Shown: positions 16,209-25,693 of the stretch, one piece after another
How positions within the stretch are numbered: the stretch's first letter is position 1
How the letters are laid out: each line of letters begins with the position of its first letter
Assembly (NCBI RefSeq): GCF_905220995.1
Contig: NZ_CAJNBJ010000021.1
Coordinates: forward strand, 62,001 to 126,000
Source of the DNA: Nitrospira defluvii
GTDB taxonomy: Bacteria > Nitrospirota > Nitrospiria > Nitrospirales > Nitrospiraceae
Direction: 5' to 3'
DNA length: 64,000 bases
Position numbers and translations under genes: made by a program
Notes under the pieces: model-generated
What the model was told of the DNA's origin: nothing
Databases searched by the model: none
The model's input: the letters and a program-made list of their open reading frames with translations, nothing else

Positions 16209-18980
16209 CTACCCAGGTAACGGCGTCTCGGCGGGGTATTGTCCCAACGTGCGCAGCCGTGCTGCCGCCTCCTGCTGTTCACTCCGTCGCAAACCTGAAA
16301 CTCTTGGCCCCAGCACGTCACAGTACACCCCATCCAAGACCGCCAACATCCGCGACAGGGAAAAGTCGGTCTGGCGCACATGACGCCCCGTCTCGATCAA
16401 TTGCGCGCGCAACGAGGCATCGGTGGCCACGCGCAGCTGCGCCGCGGCCGCCGCGGCCGTATCATTGGCCGCGAAGAGCACACCCCAGCCGCTCAGCACA
16501 TCGCGATTTCCCACCACGTCGCTGGCGACAATGGGCACCCCCTGCTCCATCACTTCCAGCAACACGAGCGGCAGCCCCTCCCATCGTGAGGTGGAGACAT
16601 ACAGATCAAAGCCCGGGATCAGCCGATCGGCATCCGTTCGGCTCCCCAGGAACAGGACTCGGCCGACGAGCGCCGCATCCAACCCACGGCGGTACGTTTC
16701 GCCGCAGCCATCTCCGTCTCCATCACCGATGATCACCCAGACGGCGCTGGGAAGCTTCGCCGCAACGGCCGGCATGGACGCCAACAACAGGTCCAACCCC
16801 TTGGCGTAGTCGAATCGCCCGATCCAGCCGATCACGAACCGATCGGGAGGCAAGGCCCACTCGCGATGCAGGGCATCCCGCGCGACAGAAGCGTGAGGTA
16901 TTGTCCGCCCCTCATCCAGTAGTCCTGTCACCACCACGCGCGAACGGCCGACGGGAAGATGATGTGCAGCCGCAAGCGCCTGCTCCCCGGGCGACACATA
17001 GAGCACCGCATCGAAGACCAGGCGAAAGAGACATTCCATCACCCACGCACTGGTATATCGCCACCCTCGCGCAAACGCATAGTGCGGACCATGCGGGGTA
17101 TAGAGCACCGGAATGCGCACCAAGACCTTGACCCAGAAGGCGAAAAAGGCCGCGCCGCGCCCATGAGCATGGATGGGCGCCGGTGCCCGCAACAGTTCCG
17201 TGAGCAAGCGCCAGACCGAGCGTGCGTTCGGCCGCCGCATGGGCAACACCGAGACCTCCACCCCCATGCCTCGCCAGATACCCACGAACGGCTGCTCGTC
17301 GGAACAAAACACCCGCACCTGAGTTCCGGCCTGTTGCTGATGCCGTACGACCGCCGTCACATAGGCCGGCCCGCCGCCGATTCCGGCTCGGGCGGTCATG
17401 TGCAACATGCGGTTCGGAAGCCAGTCCGATAAGGCCAAGCCTACCAAGCCGAGCAACAGACCGAACAACGTCGTCCAATGCAGCAGCAGATTGTCGGTGA
17501 GCAGCTCCTCACCGGCCAGGCTACAAGCCAGCACCGCGGGCCAGAACGCAATGAGCATCCACCCCAAACCGATGCGGGCGATCGACTCCCGGCCACGCAC
17601 GGGGATCAGCACGCTTTTCACGGCACTCCAGAACAACCAGGCACAGGCGAGCAGGAGCGGAAGCAGCGGCCCGACGCCGCCCTTGAGCAAAATGTCGAGA
17701 AAAAGATTATGCGCGGTTTGGAGATTGACGTTGGAGCCCTCGTAGGGAAGCCCGACGACAGTCTCCACGAACCGCCGACGATCGTACCCGATGCCCCAGA
17801 TCACGGTCTCCGGATGGGCAAGGAGATGACGGATCGACTGCCCCCAAATCCACAACCGAGTCTGCACATTCCTGACGGATTGCCTGGTGGGCGCATGATC
17901 CGCCAAAACCGGCGTGGCCTCCCCTGTGACATTTTGCGTAATGTCCAACCGGCCGATCAGCGTCTCCTGCAGTCTCTCCAGGGTCGGCAAGGCGGTACGG
18001 AAGAGGGCGGTGACAGACAACAACACAAGCGGCACGACCACGAGCAGGACGGCGCAGAGCAGGCGTCGGCGCGCAGACAACAACGCACCAGGATTCAGCC
18101 GCAGCAGCACGAACAACCCGCACAGCGAGACGGCCAGCGCGAGCAGGCTGGTGCGCGACCCGCTCAACAGGATGCCGCTCAAGGCGAGGGGGCCTAGCAC
18201 GCCGACTTGGCCCGCGGCATACCGCGAGTTTACGAGGCCGTTCCAGCCGCTGAACAGCGCCAGACAGCAGCTGAACATCAGCGTACAGACCAGATACATG
18301 CCATAAGCCGTGTGGCCCATCGCATCGCTTCTGACCGACAGTCCATCGAATGACCACACTTCCGCAAACGTCCCCATGGCAAAGAAGATCGACGCCCCGT
18401 CCGTATAGATATTCGTGTAGTGGCCTTCCAGCGCTTGCCACAGCCTGAACGCGGAATAACACAGGGTGCCGAACGCCACTGGCGGCACGAGATAACTCAC
18501 AAGCCTGATGACCGCCAGAGGACAGCGAAGGGTCAACAAGGCCGCCAGCGGAAGCGGCGCAAGGTAGAGCACCCACTTTATGAGCAGCAATAGGCCGGTC
18601 TTTTGAAAAGAAGCAAGCCAGATCGAATTGACGGCCAGACTGAGCAAGAGGCCCGCGACCGAGAGTCCGAGCAACAGCACCGGCACGTTCCACACCTGCC
18701 ACTCGGCGACGTACCAGCCTTGCCTCAGCGACGACCATGTGCGCCGACTCTCCCATGCCACCCAGACCCATGCCGCCGCCAGGAGGGGCACGAACGGATG
18801 CAGCACGATGCTGTCCGTCAGGCGAAACTTGAAGAGCAGCGGCGAACAGAGCAGACCACCGAGAAGCGCCAGCCCGATAAGGTCCGACGCGGCGAAACCG
18901 TCCTCCTCCACGCGTACCGCCTCATGCGGCACAGAGAATCTATCGGACGGCCCCTTAGTGACCGGATAGAACCTGCGCAT
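16209..18980 (-). CDS. Fusion protein: O-antigen ligase/Wzy-like membrane domain plus GT4 glycosyltransferase
   Basis: A single 923-residue ORF. Residues about 25-515 are a polytopic Wzy_C/O-antigen ligase-like protein with roughly twelve hydrophobic segments. It has the SGSRTSLLALA motif and a long periplasmic loop ending GIGYDRRRFVETVVG and TAHNLFLDILLKGGVGPL, where the ligase histidine is expected. From M525 (minus-strand ATG at 17408) a complete GT4 transferase follows: MLHMTARAGIGGGPAYV, the YTPHGPHYA segment, FVIGWIGRFDYAKGLDLLL, and STSRWEGLPLVLLEVMEQG. There is no stop between the halves. The ATG at 18980 follows AGGAGG and overlaps the preceding gene by 26 bases. It would couple polymerisation or ligation with a cytosolic glycosyl transfer. 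Confidence 0.88.
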   Translation of the reverse strand: MRRFYPVTKGPSDRFSVPHEAVRVEEDGFAASDLIGLALLGGLLCSPLLFKFRLTDSIVLHPFVPLLAAAWVWVAWESRRTWSSLRQGWYVAEWQVWNVPVLLLGLSVAGLLLSLAVNSIWLASFQKTGLLLLIKWVLYLAPLPLAALLTLRCPLAVIRLVSYLVPPVAFGTLCYSAFRLWQALEGHYTNIYTDGASIFFAMGTFAEVWSFDGLSVRSDAMGHTAYGMYLVCTLMFSCCLALFSGWNGLVNSRYAAGQVGVLGPLALSGILLSGSRTSLLALAVSLCGLFVLLRLNPGALLSARRRLLCAVLLVVVPLVLLSVTALFRTALPTLERLQETLIGRLDITQNVTGEATPVLADHAPTRQSVRNVQTRLWIWGQSIRHLLAHPETVIWGIGYDRRRFVETVVGLPYEGSNVNLQTAHNLFLDILLKGGVGPLLPLLLACAWLFWSAVKSVLIPVRGRESIARIGLGWMLIAFWPAVLACSLAGEELLTDNLLLHWTTLFGLLLGLVGLALSDWLPNRMLHMTARAGIGGGPAYVTAVVRHQQQAGTQVRVFCSDEQPFVGIWRGMGVEVSVLPMRRPNARSVWRLLTELLRAPAPIHAHGRGAAFFAFWVKVLVRIPVLYTPHGPHYAFARGWRYTSAWVMECLFRLVFDAVLYVSPGEQALAAAHHLPVGRSRVVVTGLLDEGRTIPHASVARDALHREWALPPDRFVIGWIGRFDYAKGLDLLLASMPAVAAKLPSAVWVIIGDGDGDGCGETYRRGLDAALVGRVLFLGSRTDADRLIPGFDLYVSTSRWEGLPLVLLEVMEQGVPIVASDVVGNRDVLSGWGVLFAANDTAAAAAAQLRVATDASLRAQLIETGRHVRQTDFSLSRMLAVLDGVYCDVLGPRVSGLRRSEQQEAAARLRTLGQYPAETPLPG

Positions 18981-20172
18981 AGACCTCCTCAAGATCAGCT
19001 ACATGCTTCTCACGCGAACGGGGATGACGCCAATAGTGCTGGTGGGCGGCACGACCCAATCGTCGCACGAATTGATCATCCTGTAACCGCGTCATGACCG
19101 CCTGAAGCGCCCTCGCATCTCCCCCTCGAAAATACAGCCCCGTCTCCCCGTCGATCACCAGATCGCGCGCTGCACAGGAATCCGCCACCACTGCCGGGAC
19201 CCCGAGCGCGGCGGCCTCCAACACGACCAATCCTTCGGTCTCATACCACAAAGACGGGAAAATTACGGCACGCGCACCGGACAATTCCTGCGTCACCAGC
19301 TCGCGGGACAGCCAACCGGTCAGGGTGGCGGCCGGAGCTAGACGGCGAACCTCCGCGGCGCTCTCGCCTTCGCCCACAAAACGGACAGGCCAGTCGGTTT
19401 GCTGCGCGACCGCGGCCAGAAGGTGCGGGCCTTTTTCACGCGACAGACGTCCGACCATCACGAAGGGCTTGTTCGATTCAGGCTCGACCGGCTCGGCCCG
19501 CGTCACCTCGATCATATTCCGCACGTGATGCACCTGCGTCCCGTCAGGGAAAAACGGGCTGAGAATCCGCCGGCTGAAGTCGGACACGACCACGACGTGT
19601 TTCACCTCCTCAGGAATTCCACCCCATTGCCGCTGGACCGCGCTTCTGGCGACCCGCCACCACTTGTGCGCGGCATTCCGCCGGTCACAGCCTTCAAACA
19701 CACAGGCGGCGGAGAGCGGTCGCAGTCCGCAAATCATATCCTTCGGATGGTTGTAAAACCCGCCGGTCGGACAGACCGACACATAATCATGATACGTACA
19801 GACGACCTTCGCCCCCATCGACAGGGCAGTCCGGACCACACTGCTGGAGAGCACCTTGTCCCACCCGTGCACATGCACCACCGTGCGGTCGAGGTCCATG
19901 CGCCGTAACAACGTGCCCATCGCCCGCGCGGCCCCGACATTCCACATTCCCTGCACCATCGCGCGCAACCGGCGCGGATCGTCGGCAATGGAATACTGGT
20001 CGGTGCAGACAACGTCAATCGAACTGGCTTTGATTCGGTTGTCGACGGGACCGGCACCGGCGAACAGCGTCACCGCATGCCCTCTGGCCGCCAGGCCGAC
20101 GGCGCTCCCCAAGGCCACCGCGGCGTTTCCACCGTTCACATGGGCGAAATCACTGACGACGACAATGTTCAC
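18955..20172 (-). CDS. GT4-family glycosyltransferase
   Basis: About 405 residues in the GT-B fold. The start NIVVVSDFAHVNGGNAAVALG has the N-terminal glycine-rich acceptor loop; VHVHGWDKVLS and CTYHDYVSVCPTGG lie mid-domain, with a cysteine cluster (CGLRP, CVFEGCDRR) near residue 160. The C-terminal domain has FVMVGRLSREKGPHLL and FPSLWYETEGLVVLEAAALGVP. The GTG at 20172 is chosen because GGAG precedes it; GTGs at 20178 and 20190 are alternatives. It overlaps the fusion gene by 26 bases. Substrate unknown. Confidence 0.86.
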   Translation of the reverse strand: MNIVVVSDFAHVNGGNAAVALGSAVGLAARGHAVTLFAGAGPVDNRIKASSIDVVCTDQYSIADDPRRLRAMVQGMWNVGAARAMGTLLRRMDLDRTVVHVHGWDKVLSSSVVRTALSMGAKVVCTYHDYVSVCPTGGFYNHPKDMICGLRPLSAACVFEGCDRRNAAHKWWRVARSAVQRQWGGIPEEVKHVVVVSDFSRRILSPFFPDGTQVHHVRNMIEVTRAEPVEPESNKPFVMVGRLSREKGPHLLAAVAQQTDWPVRFVGEGESAAEVRRLAPAATLTGWLSRELVTQELSGARAVIFPSLWYETEGLVVLEAAALGVPAVVADSCAARDLVIDGETGLYFRGGDARALQAVMTRLQDDQFVRRLGRAAHQHYWRHPRSREKHVADLEEVYAQVLSGH

Positions 20173-20205
20173 ATTCACTCCGTCGACCACAGAGTCCGCG
20201 GCGGG

Positions 20206-21375
20206 TTACTCAGCCGGAACACCGAGTGCTTTCAGCAGGCTGGACACCCGAGCACTCCAGTCGTGATCCGCCGCATAGGCCTGTAATGCAGTCCGAGCCG
20301 GCGGACTCGCCAGCGCCTGCTCGATGGCACGCGAAAAGGCTTCGGTTCCTCGACACAGCTGCGCCGGGCTCTTGAGATGCGTCAATTCTTCCCATTCCGT
20401 CGCCACGATCGGCAGACCGCAGGCGGCATACTCGTACAACTTGAGGGGGTGAATGCTGTTGACCAACTCCGCATGGTTCACCACATCGAATGGAATGAGA
20501 CCGACATCCGCATGCTGCAGATAGGCCGGCACATCGGCGTAGGGCCGCCGCCCCAACAGATGCAGGTTGGGGCGCGGGCGCAAGCGCTGCCTCGCCAACT
20601 CATCCGGGCCGATCAAGACAAACGACACATGAGGCAGCCGGTCCAGGACCTCGTCCATCAAGCGGTAATCGAACCAGACATCCATTGCGCCGACATAGAC
20701 GGCAATCGGCCGTGGGATCCCGGAGTAGTCTTGCGGGCACTCTCGTGTCGCTGCGCTGAAATGCGCATAATTGACTGCGTTGGGCAGATAGGCCATCGAC
20801 GTCGGCCGCAGCGCCTTCACGTAGCCTTCAAGGCTGTGGGCGGCATAGACCACCAGGTCGACCGAGCGGGCCACCATCCGCTCTAATTGCACAATGGCCG
20901 GTGTGGTCTTCGCAAAGCCGGACAAGGCGTCGGCGATGCGATAGACCGACTTGCCGGCTCGAATATGCTTCAGCCAGCCCTGGTGGACCACACTGTCGCA
21001 ATAGAGCACGTCCACCTCGCCAAAGCCCTGTTGTCGCAACGTGCCGACAAGATTGGGCATGGTCAGTCGACTCCACTGTTCGGCGATCCAGGGTTGGTTG
21101 AGCACCGGCTTATTGTGCGGCGTGAAGAGCGCGCCCGGCACATAGGCCCAGACCTTTCCCGGTACAACGCGCGCGCCACCGCTGCGATAGAGGTGATACC
21201 GATCCTTGAATTCCTCCGCATTCCCGCCCAGCAGATGCCAGGGGGAAATCGGCTCCGAGACGAACCCAACCTCCCATCCCGCCTCGGCAAAGCCGCGAGC
21301 CAGGTGGTGGCTGCCTACCTGAAAGGGCGAATGCCACTGGTTCACGGTGGCCATCAACACTCGTCTGCGTGGCAT
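20206..21375 (-). CDS. GT-B glycosyltransferase, GT4-like
   Basis: A 389-residue protein. RRVLMATVNQWHSPFQVGSHHLA opens the N-terminal Rossmann domain, with SVYRIADALSGFA and VVYAAHSLEGYV mid-protein. IAVYVGAMDVWFDYRLMDEV and HPLKLYEYAACGLPIVATEW are typical of the teichuronic-acid-type TuaH/GT4-like group. The ATG is preceded by GGGGGGAA. It is 24 bases after the methyltransferase upstream and 33 before the next transferase. Donor and acceptor unknown. Confidence 0.84.
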   Translation of the reverse strand: MPRRRVLMATVNQWHSPFQVGSHHLARGFAEAGWEVGFVSEPISPWHLLGGNAEEFKDRYHLYRSGGARVVPGKVWAYVPGALFTPHNKPVLNQPWIAEQWSRLTMPNLVGTLRQQGFGEVDVLYCDSVVHQGWLKHIRAGKSVYRIADALSGFAKTTPAIVQLERMVARSVDLVVYAAHSLEGYVKALRPTSMAYLPNAVNYAHFSAATRECPQDYSGIPRPIAVYVGAMDVWFDYRLMDEVLDRLPHVSFVLIGPDELARQRLRPRPNLHLLGRRPYADVPAYLQHADVGLIPFDVVNHAELVNSIHPLKLYEYAACGLPIVATEWEELTHLKSPAQLCRGTEAFSRAIEQALASPPARTALQAYAADHDWSARVSSLLKALGVPAE

Positions 21376-21399
21376 CGACCATTCCCCCCGCGTGCCCGG

Positions 21400-22224
21400 T
21401 TACTTTCGCGAGCGCACCACGATAAACCAGCCCCAAGAATCGGGGAACAGCCGGTGCATCCAGCGAGGAAACCAACTGCAGTCGTAGACCGTGACGATCT
21501 GCTGGGTCTCGCAGGACGAAAACCCCGACCACACCTGTTGGACTTCCGCGACGGTATAGGCTTTTGTGCCCGGGCTCTCCATGTGGTTCGCCACCAGGTC
21601 GGCCCATGAGGTCCAGGGCCGGCCCTTCAACAGCGCATGTTTGATCCACAACTTGAACGCAACGAGTGAATGTCGCGCATAGACCATCCCGATGAACAGG
21701 CCATCAGGCTTCAGCACTCGCCGGATTTCCCGAACGATCTGTTCTGGATGGGCGGAGTGGTGGATGACGCCCCAGGAGTACACCACATCGAAGGTCGCAT
21801 CGGGAAACGGCAAGGTTTCAGCATCGATACGTTGCAGTGTCGAACTCAGCCCGTGCAATGCGAGATGCGCCCGCGTCGTCTCGATGGCGCGTTGAGTGAG
21901 GTCCACACCATAACAGACCGCGCCGGCACGAGCCCATTGCAGGTGATCCGTACCGGCCCCGACCCCGACCTCCAGGACGGTCTTACCTCGATGAGTCTCG
22001 AACTGCGCAACAGTCGGGATACAGGGTTCCACGGCATACCGATGCCGCTCGATCTGCGCAAACCACTCGCGGCTCAATGCCGGTAACGATCCCACGATAT
22101 AGTCGTAGGTGCCGCACGCGCCCTGGTCCCAATAGCGCCGGACATCGTCATTCGGAGACGATGCTGCCTGCCCTGCCGCAGCATTCGCGCCTGTTCGCTG
22201 AGATTCGTCCACCTTGCTCATCAT
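21400..22224 (-). CDS. Class I SAM-dependent methyltransferase
   Basis: About 274 residues. A full SAM site is visible: VLEVGVGAGTDHLQWARAG (motif I), GVDLTQRAIE (acidic loop), DVVYSWGVIHHSAHP (motif IV with post-IV) and EIRRVLKPDGLFIGMVY. An N-terminal segment (VRRYWDQGACGTYDYIVGS) precedes it. The C-terminal part is hydrophobic and aromatic and may bind the sugar or a lipid carrier. Two adjacent ATGs (22224, 22221) follow GGAG. It alternates with glycosyltransferases on both sides, so a sugar O-methyltransferase is the likeliest role. Confidence 0.85.
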   Translation of the reverse strand: MMSKVDESQRTGANAAAGQAASSPNDDVRRYWDQGACGTYDYIVGSLPALSREWFAQIERHRYAVEPCIPTVAQFETHRGKTVLEVGVGAGTDHLQWARAGAVCYGVDLTQRAIETTRAHLALHGLSSTLQRIDAETLPFPDATFDVVYSWGVIHHSAHPEQIVREIRRVLKPDGLFIGMVYARHSLVAFKLWIKHALLKGRPWTSWADLVANHMESPGTKAYTVAEVQQVWSGFSSCETQQIVTVYDCSWFPRWMHRLFPDSWGWFIVVRSRK

Positions 22225-22303
22225 CTCCACATCAGCGGTTCTGCCGCGCGTCCATCGATCGACGCCGTCTCCGCACCGTCGGGTGTGCTCGTCAGCCGCT
22301 CGC

Positions 22304-23614
22304 TCAGCTCGGGGACACCGTTGCTGCCGCCGCGGTCAGACTCCGCCAAAACTCCCTGCGCACCCGTTCGGCATCGTGCCGTGCCACCGCCACCGCCTGG
22401 GCTCGTCGCCCCAGCCGCTCCCGCAGCGACGCATCATCCATCAGCCGCGTCAGACCCGCCTTCACGGCCTCCTGTCCCTGCTCCGATACGACATAGCCCC
22501 ACGCTTCGCGGGTCGCATATTGGGCGGTCGCCACATCGGCCGGAGCATACACCAAAACCGGAGTGCCGGAAATCATATAGGCCGGCGCCTTCGTCGGAAG
22601 CGACAGCCGGATGTAGCGGGCGCTTCGCGCATCGAAATTATAGGGAAGCAACAACAGGTCCGATTCCGCCAACAACCGCGGGACGATCGAGGACTCCGGC
22701 GGTCCCTCGATCCTGATCGCCTCGGAGGGCAACTCTAACGATCGGAGATACTCCGTATCCCTTTGCGGAGAATGGATATGCAACTCGATCTGTCGTCCAG
22801 CCGCCCGCATCTCCGCCACCGCCTGCGCGATATCGCGAAGGCTTTCCTTTTGTCCGTCCGGCACGATGGAGCCGACATACCGCACCACGAACGGCTGTCC
22901 GGCTTGCCATTGGGTCCGGGCATGCGGCAACCACTCCGCGGGAACCAGGGCGTTTTGAAATGAGTGAAACGGGTACCCGTAACGCTGTTCATACTCCTCA
23001 CACATGGCGTCACAAATCGCAAAACGGCCACGCGCCTCCCTCAGGACACAGCGAAGTTCGTGCCGGATCACTGGTCCCATGACCGGGCTCAACAACCCGC
23101 CGCGATACAGGACCGCGGGCCAATCATCCATCATGTGGATGACGAGGGGAACCTTGAAGCGCTTTGCCAATGCCCTGGTGAGCGTGAGCTGCTCCAGCGA
23201 GCCGAGAAAGCCGTACAGGAGGGTCGGACGGAATCGCTCCACCCAGTCGATGAGTGCCGGCGTCAGTCGCGCCCGCTTCGGCGCGCCGTCGCCGATGAGC
23301 CGCTTGAGCGAGCTCAGCCAGCCCGGCCCGGCTGAGCCGGAAGGGCCGCCTTCGCTCACGAGAGCCTGCTGCTTCTTGCGGCCGTACCAGGTACGCACCA
23401 AGGAAAAGGGCCAGACCCAGCGGACTTCCTCTTCCGTCAATCGATAAAAGGTGCGGCAGACGCTGTGATCGTCCGGCAAGACATCTTCATGCAGGTTCGC
23501 CAATCGGTCATGCGGCCATCCGCGGAACAGATTGCTCAGCGTAATGCCGCCGCCGGTGACAAGATTGAAATTGTTCGACGTGACGATCAGAACCCGCGGC
23601 AATTCCTGGTTCAC
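22304..23614 (-). CDS. GT4-like glycosyltransferase
   Basis: A 436-residue GT-B protein. NFNLVTGGGITLSNLFRGWP is the glycine-rich N-terminal loop and PLVIHMMDDWPAVLYRGG lies in the first domain. FVVRYVGSIVPDGQKESL opens the second, with SDLLLLPYNFDARSARYIRL and LPTKAPAYMISGTPVL at the donor site. The start is a GTG at 23614 that overlaps the previous stop as GTGA; a longer frame to 23761 is rejected because its first 49 residues lie inside the methyltransferase gene. The donor site lacks the classic E-x7-E spacing, so the family assignment is tentative. Confidence 0.82.
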   Translation of the reverse strand: MNQELPRVLIVTSNNFNLVTGGGITLSNLFRGWPHDRLANLHEDVLPDDHSVCRTFYRLTEEEVRWVWPFSLVRTWYGRKKQQALVSEGGPSGSAGPGWLSSLKRLIGDGAPKRARLTPALIDWVERFRPTLLYGFLGSLEQLTLTRALAKRFKVPLVIHMMDDWPAVLYRGGLLSPVMGPVIRHELRCVLREARGRFAICDAMCEEYEQRYGYPFHSFQNALVPAEWLPHARTQWQAGQPFVVRYVGSIVPDGQKESLRDIAQAVAEMRAAGRQIELHIHSPQRDTEYLRSLELPSEAIRIEGPPESSIVPRLLAESDLLLLPYNFDARSARYIRLSLPTKAPAYMISGTPVLVYAPADVATAQYATREAWGYVVSEQGQEAVKAGLTRLMDDASLRERLGRRAQAVAVARHDAERVRREFWRSLTAAAATVSPS

Positions 23615-24450
23615 TGCGCCCCCGCCCCGCGATGCTCCAGCAGGAACATCCAATCTGCCGCCCAGGAGAACGGCAGCAGATCCGCCAGCCGGTTGTTCGC
23701 GCGACACAACGCCGGCTCCCAGGGCGCCAGGCGAAAGAGCACATCCACGTAGGGACCACACAATAGCGTGCGGGCCCTCCGCTCGATAATGCGAAATCCA
23801 CCGTCGAAAAATATCCGTTCGAGTTCACCGATCCGGAAAAACTGCACGTGCGTCGAGTCCATATTTAAGAAGCCAGTCGTCGGCACGACTGTTTCCGCTT
23901 CGGCCTCCGGCGTCGTGGCGGCCTTGCGGGAAGGCGAACAGGCATGGGCCACCCGCCGAAGCAAGCCATGGATTCCGGCACGGGCAAGCAGTCCGTGAAG
24001 ACTGCTCAACCACTCGAACGAGCCGTAGCCATTGGGCGTGGTGATGATCACGCCGCCGCCCGGCTCCAGTACCCGGGTGAGCATGTCCAAAAATTTCCTT
24101 GGGTGGTAGAGGTGCTCCAGCACCTCCGAACAGACCACCAGATCAAACCGCGCCCCATCGTTCACCAGCGCTTCGATGTCCGCGAGCCGAAACGAAAGTG
24201 TCGGCGACTGATACCGGACCGAAGCCTGGCGAATCGACTCCTCATGCACATCCACGCCCAGCACGTGATGCCCCAGGCAGGCCAGAGGATAGGTCACGTG
24301 ATCGCCGGTGCCGCAGCCATAGTCCAACACCGTGAGCGAAGATTTTCTCCGGCGGCGCGCCACCGTCTCTGTCCACGCCTCGATCGTTTGCCAGCGCTTG
24401 ACGATTCCATACGAGGTTTCGGGAAACCGCACCAACCGGCTATCGGTCAC
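23611..24450 (-). CDS. Class I SAM-dependent methyltransferase
   Basis: A 279-residue protein. Motif I is VLDYGCGTGDHVTYPLACLG, followed by GVDVHEESIRQA, DLVVCSEVLEHLYHPRKFL and LEPGGGVIITTPNGYG, the Methyltransf_11/UbiG-like pattern. The start is a GTG at 24450 that overlaps the preceding stop by 11 bases. The open frame runs on to 24822, but those extra 124 residues are Trp/Arg-rich shadow translation of the neighbouring gene. Predicted to methylate a sugar of the repeat unit. Confidence 0.85.
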   Translation of the reverse strand: MTDSRLVRFPETSYGIVKRWQTIEAWTETVARRRRKSSLTVLDYGCGTGDHVTYPLACLGHHVLGVDVHEESIRQASVRYQSPTLSFRLADIEALVNDGARFDLVVCSEVLEHLYHPRKFLDMLTRVLEPGGGVIITTPNGYGSFEWLSSLHGLLARAGIHGLLRRVAHACSPSRKAATTPEAEAETVVPTTGFLNMDSTHVQFFRIGELERIFFDGGFRIIERRARTLLCGPYVDVLFRLAPWEPALCRANNRLADLLPFSWAADWMFLLEHRGAGAQ

Positions 24451-25675
24451 GGAGCACCCGCTGATACAAGGCTTCAAAGCGTTGTGTCTGTAGCTCCATG
24501 TCGTACTCCGCCTCCGCCACGGCTCGACCGCGCCTGCCGAGACGGCGCCGGAGATCGTCATCATCCAACAGCTGTTGTAACCCAGCCGCCAAATCCTGCG
24601 CATCTTTGTGGCGTGCGAGGTACCCCGTCTCCATCGGCCGCACGGCTTCCCCGACACCACCCACGTCGAACGCCACGACCGGCGTGCCGCAGGCCAGACT
24701 CTCCAGCACCCCGTTCGGCAGATTGTCCGCCAGAGCCGGATGTACAAAGACATCCGCCGCTGAATACACAGTGGCCAACAGATGATCGTCCTTGATCGCA
24801 TCGATCGCGGTGACAGGAACATCGACGACCTTCTCCCACTCGGAGGCTCGGTTGCCCACGACCAGCAATCGAAACGGGCTACGGGTGTTTCCTTTCAGCC
24901 GCTGAACAGCCTCCGCCACAAAAGTGCCACCCTTCCGATGAGCCCTGGTCTCCACTGAACTGAACAGGATCAGCGCCTCCTCCTGCGGGAGGCCGAGGAC
25001 TTCCCGGGCAGCCGCTCGCTGGATGGGACGAAACACCTTGAGATTGAGTCCGTTCGGAATGAGCTCCAGCGGCCAATGCTGCGCCAACGGGCTTTGGGCG
25101 GCAAGACCCGCGATCCAGCGCGAAGGGGCCACCAGCGTCACCTTCGCGTCTGCGTAGATGCGCCGCTTCGCTCGCCACAGCAGCGCCGTGCGATCCTCGC
25201 GCAACGCCGGCTCATCGCTCAGCAGCGGACAGGTCCCACACCCGGTCTTCCAGCGATCGCACTCGTAGGAATAACAACAATGGCCCGTCAACGGCCACAT
25301 GTCCGACAACCGCCAGACGAACGGCTTCCGCCGGCTTGCGACGCCCAGCACCGAGTGACTGAAATAGCCGCCGTGCGTATTGTAGAGCTGCACGACATCC
25401 GCCGCGCGAAACCAGGGATGCCGCAGGAGGGCCCAGGACGAGGGCAAGAACAGATACTGGAGACTCAACGCCTCCGTGAGACTGCGCGCGAGCCAGTCTC
25501 CCGCACGCCAGGGCAGGGTTTGCCAGATCGGCCCGGCCTCCGGCACCCCATACACCAATCCCGACACCAACATGCGCGACGTATGTCCCCGCCTCAGGAG
25601 GCTGGAATGGATACGATGCGCGGCCCGCCCGGATCCCCCCAGATTATATTCCGTGCTGAGATGGAGAATATTCAT
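24440..25675 (-). CDS. GT4-family glycosyltransferase
   Basis: A 411-residue GT-B enzyme. NILHLSTEYNLGGSGRAAHRI is the N-terminal loop. A cysteine-rich stretch (HCCYSYECDRWKTGCGTCPLL) at about 135-155 is typical of a WcaC-like GT4 subgroup in colanic acid and EPS loci. The donor domain has ILFSSVETRAHRKGG, AADVFVHPALADNLPNGVLE and SLACGTPVVAFDVGGVGE. It lies 18 bases after one methyltransferase gene and overlaps another. Confidence 0.88.
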   Translation of the reverse strand: MNILHLSTEYNLGGSGRAAHRIHSSLLRRGHTSRMLVSGLVYGVPEAGPIWQTLPWRAGDWLARSLTEALSLQYLFLPSSWALLRHPWFRAADVVQLYNTHGGYFSHSVLGVASRRKPFVWRLSDMWPLTGHCCYSYECDRWKTGCGTCPLLSDEPALREDRTALLWRAKRRIYADAKVTLVAPSRWIAGLAAQSPLAQHWPLELIPNGLNLKVFRPIQRAAAREVLGLPQEEALILFSSVETRAHRKGGTFVAEAVQRLKGNTRSPFRLLVVGNRASEWEKVVDVPVTAIDAIKDDHLLATVYSAADVFVHPALADNLPNGVLESLACGTPVVAFDVGGVGEAVRPMETGYLARHKDAQDLAAGLQQLLDDDDLRRRLGRRGRAVAEAEYDMELQTQRFEALYQRVLRDR

Positions 25676-25693
25676 AACAATCGGCGCGGGCGG

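Noticed and set aside
17707-18771. Minus-strand ORF of 354 codons overlapping the ligase-transferase fusion in another frame
   Set aside because: The fusion frame has clear membrane helices and family motifs; the alternative has none.
24451-24822. N-terminal extension of the methyltransferase frame
   Set aside because: The extra 124 residues lie inside the GT4 gene and are Trp/Arg-rich. The GTG at 24450 gives a normal methyltransferase.
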